This document shows, piece by piece, positions 35,386 through 42,556 of a DNA stretch of 43,996 nucleotides. Origin of the DNA: JAZQQB01 sp045628865 (lineage in GTDB: Bacteria > Bacillota > Clostridia > Lachnospirales > Lachnospiraceae); the NCBI GenBank assembly GCA_045628865.1, contig JAZQQB010000021.1, forward strand, positions 1-43,996, in the 5' to 3' direction. Numbering within the stretch: the first letter of the stretch is position 1; each line of letters starts with the position of its first letter. A model generated the notes under the pieces. The model did not search any database, had not been told where the DNA came from, and was given only the letters and a program-made list of their open reading frames with translations. The position numbers and the translations under genes were made by a program.

Positions 35386-37476
35386 TTATTTTGCTTTTGT
35401 AATTTTAAATTCAATATTTTTTCCAGCACAGCTTCCACTTCCCTGAACACCAAAGGAAATAGAATCACCAGCCTTGATTGCTGAATTGAAACCTACAGGG
35501 GTAATCACATATTCATCTCCTGCTTCTTTGACATTCACACACCACGAACTGTCAATGGTAATATCTGCTTTTTTCACTCTGATCTCCCAGCTTGAAATAT
35601 CAGCTCCATTGTTTGCAACAGTGATCACATACTGATAACCTGAACCCCAGTTATTGTAAGAATAATCAACTGATACAGGAGCCGAAGGATCTACTGGGTC
35701 CACTGGATCAATTGGATCTACTGGATCAATTGGATCTACTGGATCGATTGGATCTACTGGATCGATTGGATCTACTGGATCGATTGGATCTACTGGATCG
35801 ATTGGATCTACTGGATCGATTGGATCTACTGGATCGATTGGATCTACTGGATTTTCTGGAATAACTGGATTTTCTGGATCAAAAGTGCTTAAATCGATAA
35901 GCTTCATATCAATTGTATTTCCTACATGACCAGAACCTTTGATACCAAACTGCTCATACTTACCAGGAGCAATGGTTCCATTCCATGACTGTGATTTCAA
36001 AATATAATAATCTTCATATTCTGTTACATCAACACTCCAGCTTCCATCCACCTGGAAGTATTTCTTAGCAACCAGGATTGCCCATGAATTTATAGTTTCG
36101 TTAGATACATTTTCAACAAAGAAATCTACCTGATAACTTGGTCCCCAGTTGAAGATTTCGTAGGAAGCCTTCAAACCATTTAACTCAGAAGTAGTTGGAT
36201 ATTCCACATTTCCTGGTCTATCAGGATTTACTGGAACTGTACCACCATTGATTGTTGCTTTAGTTCCATCTACATGTTTCATAATGGTAGCGATGAATTC
36301 CGGATCGTCCCATTTTAAAGTTGTACGATCGATAAAGCCTAAGTTATCAGCATAAGATGTAAATACATTGTTATCCCAAAGAACACAGGAAACGTCACCA
36401 AGCTTTTCAGCCCAGCTAAAATAGTAATCACACCACTTGATACGTTCATCATGATTATTGCTTCTCTTCAAACAACCTGTTTCAGAAATACAAACCGGAA
36501 TACCCTGAGAAACAAAACGTGTGTTGATATCGTTAAAAAGTTCATCAACCTGACGTTCCATTTCTTCATCAAATACTTCGATTGGCTGTGCTCCATCAAG
36601 TGCAAAATAGTATGGTGTATATGCGTGTACTGCCATAATGATACGATCATTTACAGTATCAGTTGGAAGCTTAAAGCCTTCCACCATAGCGCCATCAATA
36701 GACGTATCATAACCAGTTACCATAATACATCTGTCAGCATTGTTACCACCAGTTGCACGAATTGCATCTACTGCTGTCTGGTTGTAAATGTTAATACAAT
36801 CAACGGCTTCTTTAATGTCCTCACTTGGATTGTTACGTGGGAACCACCATTCTTCTGGATGACCAGCAAGTCTCGGCTCGTTCATTGTCTCAAATATCAA
36901 TTTATCATCATAATCCTTAAATTCTTCAGCAATCTGTGTCCAGATAGCATTCATAAAAGCAACAGAATCGTCTTTATGCTCATATGATGGATAGTAGAAC
37001 TGACATTTATCACCAACATCATGATGCGAGTTTAAGATGACATACATATCATTGGCGATACCATAATCAACAATCTCACGAACATGAGCCATCCACCAAT
37101 CAGGTATTTCGTAGTTATCTCCCGTTGTATACTGCCCCCAGGTTACTGGTACACGAATGGTATTAAATCCAGCCTTAGCAACTTCATCGATAAGTTCTTT
37201 TGTAGCCACTGGATTTCCCCAGTATGTTTCCTGACTCATAGAACATGGGTAACTTTCTGGATCAGTCACAACATCCAGGCTGTTTCCTAAGTTCCATCCT
37301 GCTGTCATATCTCTGACAATTTCGCTTGCACGTCCGTCGTGCATAGCAACTGCAGACTTCTCTGCATTCTGATTTGATGCGTGTACATGAAGCATAGGAA
37401 TAGATCCTGCAAGCAATGCTGCTGCCATTACAGCCCCTGTAACCACACGACGAATCTTGTGATTCATTCTCTTCAT
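35386..37476 (-). CDS. Secreted GH5 endoglucanase with two CBM2-like modules
   Basis: The product is 696 aa. A signal peptide (1-33, ending LHVHA) is followed by a GH5 catalytic domain (about 45-405), probably subfamily 4: TAGWNLGNSLD, GFNTIRVPVTWGQY, NSHHD, catalytic acid Glu200 in ETMNEPR, HAYTPYYFA and nucleophile Glu332 in CISETG. Two CBM2-like modules (about 425-530 and 601-696) share NWGxxYQ, a Trp strand and a G-x-FG-x-GSG motif. They are joined by a long (PVDPID)n linker (about 536-598). There is no dockerin or wall anchor. It should hydrolyse cellulose or mixed-linkage/xyloglucan chains. The second CBM is best explained as improving crystalline cellulose binding. Confidence 0.94.
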   Translation of the reverse strand: MKRMNHKIRRVVTGAVMAAALLAGSIPMLHVHASNQNAEKSAVAMHDGRASEIVRDMTAGWNLGNSLDVVTDPESYPCSMSQETYWGNPVATKELIDEVAKAGFNTIRVPVTWGQYTTGDNYEIPDWWMAHVREIVDYGIANDMYVILNSHHDVGDKCQFYYPSYEHKDDSVAFMNAIWTQIAEEFKDYDDKLIFETMNEPRLAGHPEEWWFPRNNPSEDIKEAVDCINIYNQTAVDAIRATGGNNADRCIMVTGYDTSIDGAMVEGFKLPTDTVNDRIIMAVHAYTPYYFALDGAQPIEVFDEEMERQVDELFNDINTRFVSQGIPVCISETGCLKRSNNHDERIKWCDYYFSWAEKLGDVSCVLWDNNVFTSYADNLGFIDRTTLKWDDPEFIATIMKHVDGTKATINGGTVPVNPDRPGNVEYPTTSELNGLKASYEIFNWGPSYQVDFFVENVSNETINSWAILVAKKYFQVDGSWSVDVTEYEDYYILKSQSWNGTIAPGKYEQFGIKGSGHVGNTIDMKLIDLSTFDPENPVIPENPVDPIDPVDPIDPVDPIDPVDPIDPVDPIDPVDPIDPVDPIDPVDPIDPVDPVDPSAPVSVDYSYNNWGSGYQYVITVANNGADISSWEIRVKKADITIDSSWCVNVKEAGDEYVITPVGFNSAIKAGDSISFGVQGSGSCAGKNIEFKITKAK
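35690..35860 (-). repeat. 18-bp tandem repeats encoding the (PVDPID)n linker
   Basis: The unit is close to GGATCTACTGGATCGATT, repeated about eight times almost exactly, and it encodes PVDPID. A shorter, less regular array of the same unit encodes linkers in the GH10 gene (26475-26535 and 26895-27010), and the two arrays share exact 20-base stretches. Confidence 0.9.
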
Positions 37477-37543
37477 TTAATATCCTCTCTTTCTATATGA
37501 AGATGCTTATCCCACAAAAACTGCTACTCTTCATATACTATAG

Positions 37544-37573
37544 AGTATATATAAATATGTAATATTTCGTCAA
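37544..37573 (-). promoter_or_regulatory. Promoter of the GH5 gene with a palindrome over the -10 box
   Basis: On the minus strand TTGACG (37568-37573), an 18-base spacer and TATACT (37544-37549). An inverted repeat, ATATACT/AGTATAT (37533-37539/37544-37550), covers the -10 box and the start region and might be an operator. A second imperfect hairpin lies at 37602-37632, before the radical SAM stop. Confidence 0.65.
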
Positions 37574-37633
37574 TACGCAAAAAACTGTTAGATTTTAATT
37601 CGTTACAGTACACACATAGTGTGTGCAGTAACT

Positions 37634-38728
37634 TTAATCCATATTCTGCAAATGCATCACATGCTCTTTCTTTTGAAACAGCACGCACCCCCCACTATGC
37701 TCTTCCAATAACGTACCATCCTCCTGCAAACTAGTAAACAACTTAGAATGCAGCGCCTCCTTTAATGAAGTATCTCTTACATTGCAATCAGAAAATGGTG
37801 AAAACGGACAAGGCTCAGCACCACCATGAGAATTGATATGGAAAAAACCACGTCCTGCTGCCAGACAGCCTCCACTTGTTTTTTCATCTCCCGGAAAGGA
37901 AACGATCACCATATCATCTTTTTTTGTTCTGATCTCGTTTACGCGTGCTAACAGTTCTTCTCTGTCCTCATCATTCAAAGCAAGATCACTTACACTCTCT
38001 GAAACCGGCACATACTCCACAAAAACAACCACCTTACATCCTGACTCCTGTAATCCCTTTATAAAATCCGCACTTGTCACTTCTTTTATATTTTCAGTGG
38101 TTACTGTAATAGAGGTTCCAAACAAGATTCCATCCTTCTTAAGATCCACAAATGCCTTCTGTACGGCTTCATATGTACCCACACCACGCCTTTCATCTGT
38201 AGAATCTGCATGTCCCTCTAAACTGATGATTGGTACAAGATTGCGATTCGCATCAAAAATGTTTCGATATTCAGCAGAAAACAGCGTACCATTGGTAAAC
38301 ACCGGAAACAAAATCTCAGGAATATCTCCTGCAGCTTTGATCACATCTGTTCGAAGCATTGGTTCACCGCCTGCTAGCAATATAAAACCAATTCCCATCT
38401 CTTTTGCTTCCAAAAAGATACGTTTCCATTCATCTTTTGTCAGCTGATCCACCGGTTTTTCATCATGACATGCCTGATTGGCTCTGGCATAACAGCCCGC
38501 GCAGTGAAGATTACAGCTAGACGTAATACTGGCGATCAAAAAAGGTGGAATATGATCCCCACTTTCTTCAGCCAGTCTTCTCTTCTTCGCAGCTTTCTTG
38601 CTTTGTGCTGCATACTGCACCATAAAAATACTTTCCTTTGGATTTTTGGCAGTAGCCTTTAATGCACTTTTTACTATATTTTCAACACCATTTGTCAAAT
38701 ATGATTCTAAATTAAACACTAATCCCAT
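37634..38728 (-). CDS. Radical SAM protein with SPASM-like C-terminus
   Basis: The product is 364 aa. The CxxxCxxC cluster motif (SSCNLHCAGCYARAN, Cys71/75/78) binds the 4Fe-4S/SAM pair. Later elements include the GGEP motif (LLAGGEPMLR) and a beta strand GTSITVTTEN. The C-terminal region has Cys residues in GGCLAAGRGFFHINSHGGAEPCPFSPFSDCNV and in SGGCVLF, as in SPASM or twitch domains holding an extra cluster. Such enzymes often modify peptides or act in maturation, but no precursor peptide gene is visible here. Its start overlaps the end of the flavodoxin gene by 10 bases, so the flavodoxin is probably its electron donor. The true product is unknown. Confidence 0.88.
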   Translation of the reverse strand: MGLVFNLESYLTNGVENIVKSALKATAKNPKESIFMVQYAAQSKKAAKKRRLAEESGDHIPPFLIASITSSCNLHCAGCYARANQACHDEKPVDQLTKDEWKRIFLEAKEMGIGFILLAGGEPMLRTDVIKAAGDIPEILFPVFTNGTLFSAEYRNIFDANRNLVPIISLEGHADSTDERRGVGTYEAVQKAFVDLKKDGILFGTSITVTTENIKEVTSADFIKGLQESGCKVVVFVEYVPVSESVSDLALNDEDREELLARVNEIRTKKDDMVIVSFPGDEKTSGGCLAAGRGFFHINSHGGAEPCPFSPFSDCNVRDTSLKEALHSKLFTSLQEDGTLLEEHSGGCVLFQKKEHVMHLQNMD

Positions 38729-39135
38729 TTTTTGATTACTTCCTTTGCAAAATCAGCTGCTTTTCGCAGATCTTCCTCATCTGGCTTTCCCTTATGCATT
38801 GGTCCAAACGAACCTCTACACGCAAATTCTTCTTTTTCCAAAGTAATATTTTTTTCCTGCAAAAGTTTGCTAACCTGTTTATATGTGGATTTGATCACTG
38901 CTGCAGTGGAAAAGTTCACCACATGACCAACCTTAACCGATAACTCATTGACAAACCGCTTGATCTCATCATCTACACCATATGCATACACAGAACTACC
39001 CAAAAACAACACATCAACATCTTCTTTGAGTGGTTCACTCACCGAAAGCACCTCAACACCCAGTGCGTTTCCAATGGCATCCGCCAATTTCTTCGTATTT
39101 CCACCTCTTGAAAAATATCTGACTGCAATCTTCAT
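38719..39135 (-). CDS. Small flavodoxin
   Basis: The product is 138 aa, the normal short-flavodoxin length. The FMN phosphate loop is YFSRGGNTKKLADAI (about 7-21), followed by SSVYAYGVDDEI (isoalloxazine loop) and a strand with STAAVIKSTYKQV. The C-terminal MHKGKPDEEDLRKAADFAKEVI helix completes the fold. It donates single electrons; the overlapping radical SAM gene is its likely client. Transcription starts from a near-consensus promoter inside the end of the upstream anti-sigma gene. Confidence 0.9.
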   Translation of the reverse strand: MKIAVRYFSRGGNTKKLADAIGNALGVEVLSVSEPLKEDVDVLFLGSSVYAYGVDDEIKRFVNELSVKVGHVVNFSTAAVIKSTYKQVSKLLQEKNITLEKEEFACRGSFGPMHKGKPDEEDLRKAADFAKEVIKKWD

Positions 39136-39149
39136 TGTGCCACCTTTCT

Positions 39150-39165
39150 ATGTCTGAACAGACAT
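39150..39165. promoter_or_regulatory. Operator-like palindrome before the flavodoxin gene
   Basis: ATGTCTGAACAGACAT is a perfect 16-bp palindrome in the leader, about 35-40 bases downstream of the expected transcription start and just before the ribosome site AGAAAGGTGG. It may bind a repressor or form a hairpin in the mRNA. Confidence 0.55.
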
Positions 39166-39201
39166 CTAAACAACTTGCTCTGTTTGATTGTTCTTGTTTT
39201 A

Positions 39202-39230
39202 ATTGTACGCAATCTTTTAGACTTTGTCAA
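39202..39230 (-). promoter_or_regulatory. Near-consensus promoter of the flavodoxin/radical SAM pair
   Basis: On the minus strand TTGACA (39225-39230), exactly 17 bases and TACAAT (39202-39207). Its upstream half lies within the last codons of the anti-sigma gene. Confidence 0.9.
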
Positions 39231-40416
39231 CTACAGAAAGATATTTTGGATGTATTGCGGGCACCTCATACAAATAAAAACACTTCAATCCATCTTTTAC
39301 ATCACTAGTCTCTTCCAAAAAGTCTTCTGTCTGATCCACCACAAATACATAGTATGGAATAAAATATTCATTTTCAGGGTTCGTATCATAGGTTAAAAAT
39401 ATCTTTTCAATCTTAGCATTTTCAGGGAATTCATCCATATCAGGAATCTTTGTATTTCCATCCTTTAGTAGCTGCAGCGCTTCTTTCGAAGAGATCAAAG
39501 GATAATCTGCAACCTTCTTTGAATCATCTATCATGCAAAAAGATATTCCTTTTAGCTTGTTGGCATCTCCCTCTATACCATTATAAAAAGTAACTGTTCG
39601 AAAGGTTTCATTTACCAGTTGCTCTTCAACACAAAGTTCACTGCCATCTAATGCTGCACCTTCATGCATAAGAATCGATACATATCGTGTTCCATCAAAA
39701 TATCGATCCCCTCTGCTTAACCTGATGATTGGGTTCTGCATTTGCAAAATATCCTGATATTCTTCTTTCAGATACTCTGCCACCTGATAAAGCTGCTCAT
39801 TATCTTCATCATTCCATACCAGATCATCTGGCAATTCAATTGGGTTTTCAAACTCCACATCTACAGCAACAGGATCCACCGTGATTGTAATACCCTTTTG
39901 GGTTGCAAAAACACTCAGCTCATTCCACTCATTCTGCATGACACAAAATGAATTCATATCAAAACCAAACCGATCAGCCATATCTTTCAATATTGCAACT
40001 CTCTTCTCATGATCCTTCTTATTCTCAAAATCCTCTGGAAAACGAAACTGATTCTCATATACAGGTAATGTTTCAAGTTCCATTTCTTCCTCCCAAATCA
40101 TGTTCCAATTGATATCCTCTATATTATATGCACACAATCCAACTACAGAAGGTCCACAATCTGGCGCAGTATAATAATGACTGATGATTGGAAGTTTTGG
40201 CAAATCAACCTCCAGTTCCTGTTTTCTAAAATACTTAAAATGAGCAGTAAAGGCGCAAACAATAACCGCCGCCATAAGTCCAGAAGCTACAGCTATTCTA
40301 GTAGTTCTTCTTTTTTTCTTTTGAGCCAAAGACCTCTCTATATTTTCCTTTGTTGCTTTTTCAATCAGTTGATTATCTATTTGTCCCATCACATCTAACA
40401 ATTTATTTCCATCCAT
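39217..40416 (-). CDS. Membrane protein, probable anti-sigma partner of the ECF factor
   Basis: The product is 399 aa. A cytosolic N-terminus of about 40 residues (MDGNKLLDVMGQIDNQLIEKATK) leads to a Lys/Arg-rich stop and a single membrane segment (about 41-62: VASGLMAAVIVCAFTAHF). The large extracytoplasmic part is acidic and beta-rich, with no enzyme motif seen. I do not recognise a named family. One TM with a short N-terminal cytosolic part, directly after an ECF sigma gene (gap 67 bases), is the classic layout of an anti-sigma factor or sensor. That role is inferred from position only. Confidence 0.75.
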   Translation of the reverse strand: MDGNKLLDVMGQIDNQLIEKATKENIERSLAQKKKRRTTRIAVASGLMAAVIVCAFTAHFKYFRKQELEVDLPKLPIISHYYTAPDCGPSVVGLCAYNIEDINWNMIWEEEMELETLPVYENQFRFPEDFENKKDHEKRVAILKDMADRFGFDMNSFCVMQNEWNELSVFATQKGITITVDPVAVDVEFENPIELPDDLVWNDEDNEQLYQVAEYLKEEYQDILQMQNPIIRLSRGDRYFDGTRYVSILMHEGAALDGSELCVEEQLVNETFRTVTFYNGIEGDANKLKGISFCMIDDSKKVADYPLISSKEALQLLKDGNTKIPDMDEFPENAKIEKIFLTYDTNPENEYFIPYYVFVVDQTEDFLEETSDVKDGLKCFYLYEVPAIHPKYLSVVDKV

Positions 40417-40483
40417 TCCTTATAACCTCCTAGTCCTTTGAAACCACATCGAAAATTGAATTAGCATGGCTTTCCATTTTTAT

Positions 40484-41044
40484 CTAATTTTCAAATCCTT
40501 GATTACTTAAATAGTCCTTCAAATGAATTCTCACACGATGTAAGGTTGTTTTTACCTTGCTTTCTGAAACATGAAATAGATCAGCGATTTCCTTCACAGA
40601 ATCCATATAAAAATAGCGACGAAGAAACATATCCCGTTGTTCTTCCTTTATTCTTAATAAAAAATGACCAATCTCCTTTGCAAGCATTTTTTCTTCCATC
40701 TCTTCTAAAACACTATTTTTAGATGGAATACATTGCTCCATTTCCTCTGTCAGTTCAACCAACTTAGCATTTCTTTTGACACTTTTTTTCTTTCTGCATA
40801 CATCCAGTGAAATATTTCGTGTGATCTTCGCGATAAATGCGTATAAATAATCCCACGGTTCATTAGGCGGAATTCGATTCCATAATGTCAGATAGGTATC
40901 ATTCTCACATTCCTTAGCATCTTCATCATTCTGCAAAATATTTTTCGCAATCAGAGTGATCCTTTTCCCATACTTTTCAGATGTATGTAACAGCGCTTCC
41001 TCATCACGTTTTAGATATAGCTCTATTATTCTCTTGTCCTCCAT
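40484..41044 (-). CDS. ECF-type RNA polymerase sigma factor
   Basis: The product is 186 aa. Region 2 spans about 5-90 (DEDAKECENDTYLTLWNRIPPNEPWDYLYAFIAKITRNISLDVCRKKKS), and region 4 spans about 125-180 with helix-turn-helix FHVSESKVKTTLHRVRIHLKDYL. There is no region 1 or 3, as in all ECF factors. GAAGGAGG lies 7 bases before the ATG. It is co-transcribed with the downstream membrane protein. A candidate self-recognised promoter lies at 41068-41094. Confidence 0.93.
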   Translation of the reverse strand: MEDKRIIELYLKRDEEALLHTSEKYGKRITLIAKNILQNDEDAKECENDTYLTLWNRIPPNEPWDYLYAFIAKITRNISLDVCRKKKSVKRNAKLVELTEEMEQCIPSKNSVLEEMEEKMLAKEIGHFLLRIKEEQRDMFLRRYFYMDSVKEIADLFHVSESKVKTTLHRVRIHLKDYLSNQGFEN

Positions 41045-41067
41045 ACAATCTCCTCCTTCACTCTATA

Positions 41068-41094
41068 TAGCGTATTTTTCTACAAAAGGTTACA
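41068..41094 (-). promoter_or_regulatory. Candidate ECF-type autoregulatory promoter
   Basis: On the minus strand TGTAACC (-35, with the AAC core) is followed after about 15 bases by CGCTA as the -10 element. It lies 24 bases before the ECF start codon and lacks a good sigma-A match. Confidence 0.5.
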
Positions 41095-41239
41095 TTATTT
41101 AGATCATCTATTAATTTATTATAGCATCGATTCTATCCGTAGATAGGGGATTATTTTTGGATTCAAATGAAAATAAGGTCAAGAGCAAATGAGCCAACTA
41201 TTTTCATAATTTGATAGAATTCTAACCAAAAAGCTTCAA

Positions 41240-41278
41240 AAAAACTAGTATCCAACATATAGTCAAATACTAGTTTTT
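41240..41278. terminator. Bidirectional-looking terminator
   Basis: Twelve-base arms AAAAACTAGTAT/ATACTAGTTTTT with a 15-base loop are flanked by an A run on one side and T residues on the other. It lies between the traX-like remnant and the ECF gene. Confidence 0.7.
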
Positions 41279-41291
41279 ATCCTTGACACAT

Positions 41292-41330
41292 TTCATCTCA
41301 AAGGAGACTCTCGTCTCCCACTGAGATGAA
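41292..41330. repeat. Nested hairpin at the 3' border of the traX-like remnant
   Basis: Outer arms TTCATCTCA/TGAGATGAA (41292-41300/41322-41330) enclose inner arms GGAGAC/GTCTCC (41303-41308/41313-41318). The remnant reading frame runs straight into this element. Confidence 0.65.
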
Positions 41331-41344
41331 GCCTCCGTGTTATG

Positions 41345-41470
41345 CTTTCCTGCTCCGTTATCTCATAATAATTTTCTGGTCTCATTACTTCCATATATTT
41401 AAAAAATAATCCACCACCAATGTGGTCCAGTAACATTGTAATAATAGCAATCCACTTTAGGGTACTTCCC
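41345..41470 (-). pseudogene. N-terminal remnant of a TraX-like gene
   Basis: The minus strand encodes GSTLKWIAIITMLLDHIGGGL, then FFKYMEVMRPENYYEITE. This matches in style the first membrane helix of TraX family proteins (T-L-K-x-I-A-x-I-T-M-L-x-D-H-I-G). Only about 40 residues remain of a protein that is normally 220-250 aa. The frame continues on both sides into hairpin-rich DNA rather than into family sequence. It is therefore a degraded fragment, not a working gene. Confidence 0.5.
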
Positions 41471-41474
41471 GGTA

Positions 41475-41640
41475 TTCCTCCACATATGCTTGCACAAATG
41501 TGGAGGAAAGACTTTGGGACACGCTGGGATATGAGCATAAAAGTAGGGCGTAAGCACCACGATTTGCGAATATTTGTGAGGACCCAGCGAAAAGCATTTT
41601 CGCCCAGACGACAACACATCACACAGTGATGTGTGAAAGT
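41475..41640. repeat. Hairpin-rich intergenic element
   Basis: Four inverted repeats lie close together: TTCCTCCACAT with its complement (41475-41485/41498-41508), CGCTGGG/CCCAGCG (41522-41528/41583-41589), GCGAAAA/TTTTCGC (41587-41593/41597-41603) and ACACATCAC/GTGATGTGT (near 41613-41634). No convincing ORF is present. Together with 41292-41330 and 41712-41752 it accounts for most of the 764-bp gap between the zinc-ribbon gene and the ECF gene. Confidence 0.6.
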
Positions 41641-41711
41641 GTGGGATCGCAAGGCGCGGAACAATCCGTAGAATCCGTTTTTGGGGCTTTTGACACCCTA
41701 ATCTTAGTAAT

Positions 41712-41752
41712 AAAAAACCGGTTTACACAATCTTCACATTGTGTAAACCGGT
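41712..41752 (-). terminator. Terminator of the zinc-ribbon gene
   Basis: A perfect 15-bp stem ACCGGTTTACACAAT with its complement and a 6-base loop is followed, on the minus strand, by TTTTTATT. It is about 57 bases past the stop codon. Confidence 0.9.
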
Positions 41753-41808
41753 CATTTATGCTGGTAGCGTTCTTGAATATAAAAATCCAATTACATCCTT
41801 TTACTTTC

Positions 41809-42468
41809 TTATCTACCCTCGATCACTGCTGAACAGTTAGGGCAGAACTTTCCATAAGCTGGAAGTGGATTATAACAGTTACTGCAAATAATCGTTCCAT
41901 CTTCATTATCTGCCTTCTGTTCTGTCTTTGCTTCTGTTGTACTCTGTGCTGCCTTCTCTTCTTCTTTTTTCACTGCAGCTCTTGGAATCATGATTGTTGC
42001 CTCTGGTTCAAAACCAACTGGCATTTTATTTACAGATTTTTCTACTTCTAAAGAAGCTGGCTGGATATTGCCCTGTGCAGGCATCTGCATTGGCTGACTA
42101 TTCATGTTTCCAAATGCCTGACCTGACATATTTCCCATTGGCTGTACTGGCTGACCTGACATCTGTGCTGGCTGACCTGGCATCTGTGTTGGCTGACTTG
42201 GCATATTTCCCATTGGCTGTGCTGGCTGACCTGACATCTGACTTGGTGCCTGTGTTTTCATTGCATCAGCATTCTGTGTTGGCTGCTCTCCCATCATACC
42301 TGTTTTAGAATTCATTGCAACCATTTTTAACACTGCACTTCTCTGTTCATCTGTGTTCTGCGCACACTCTTTGATTTTTCCAATTGCTAAAAGTAAAAAG
42401 ACATTCAAAGCAATAAGCTCAGCTACAATAACTCCTGCAAGTATAATTAAAATTGTTAATTTATCCAT
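41809..42468 (-). CDS. Membrane protein with Met/Pro/Gln repeats and zinc ribbon
   Basis: The product is 219 aa. One N-terminal membrane segment (about 4-27: LTILIILAGVIVAELIALNVFLLL) is followed by a Met/Pro/Gln/Gly-rich repeat region (about 55-135; units such as QPAQPMGNM and SQPTQMPG). A central EATIMIP stretch and an Ala/Glu/Lys-rich spacer lead to a C-terminal zinc ribbon CSNCYNPLPAYGKFCPNC with two CxxC knuckles. The ribbon faces the cytosol or outside depending on topology, which is not resolved. Function is unknown. It follows the FHA gene after 88 bases, so the two are probably co-expressed. GGAGGAAAAATAAA precedes the ATG. Confidence 0.82.
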   Translation of the reverse strand: MDKLTILIILAGVIVAELIALNVFLLLAIGKIKECAQNTDEQRSAVLKMVAMNSKTGMMGEQPTQNADAMKTQAPSQMSGQPAQPMGNMPSQPTQMPGQPAQMSGQPVQPMGNMSGQAFGNMNSQPMQMPAQGNIQPASLEVEKSVNKMPVGFEPEATIMIPRAAVKKEEEKAAQSTTEAKTEQKADNEDGTIICSNCYNPLPAYGKFCPNCSAVIEGR

Positions 42469-42556
42469 TTTATTTTTCCTCCAATGACTTCAAATATAAT
42501 ATACGATATTTGGCACGCGAAATGGTGATTAGTTTCTAAAACACCACCGGGATGAA

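Noticed and set aside
35690..35860. CRISPR-like regular repeats
   Set aside because: The 18-bp units are contiguous with no unique spacers and lie in frame inside the GH5 gene as a linker.
36451..36987. Long plus-strand open frame of 178 codons inside the GH5 gene
   Set aside because: It is antisense to the catalytic domain of a well-supported gene, has no ribosome site and reads as low-complexity composition with no family motif.
37602..37632. Hairpin after the radical SAM gene as a terminator
   Set aside because: The stem is imperfect and no T run follows on the minus strand, so it is only noted as an inverted repeat.
37833..38447. Plus-strand open frame of 204 codons inside the radical SAM gene
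   Set aside because: It is the reverse frame of a conserved enzyme; its Ser/Thr-rich make-up is typical of antisense shadows.
41293..41664. Full 123-codon minus-strand ORF as a real gene
   Set aside because: Most of it is hairpin-rich intergenic sequence; only about 40 codons show family character, so it is treated as a remnant.
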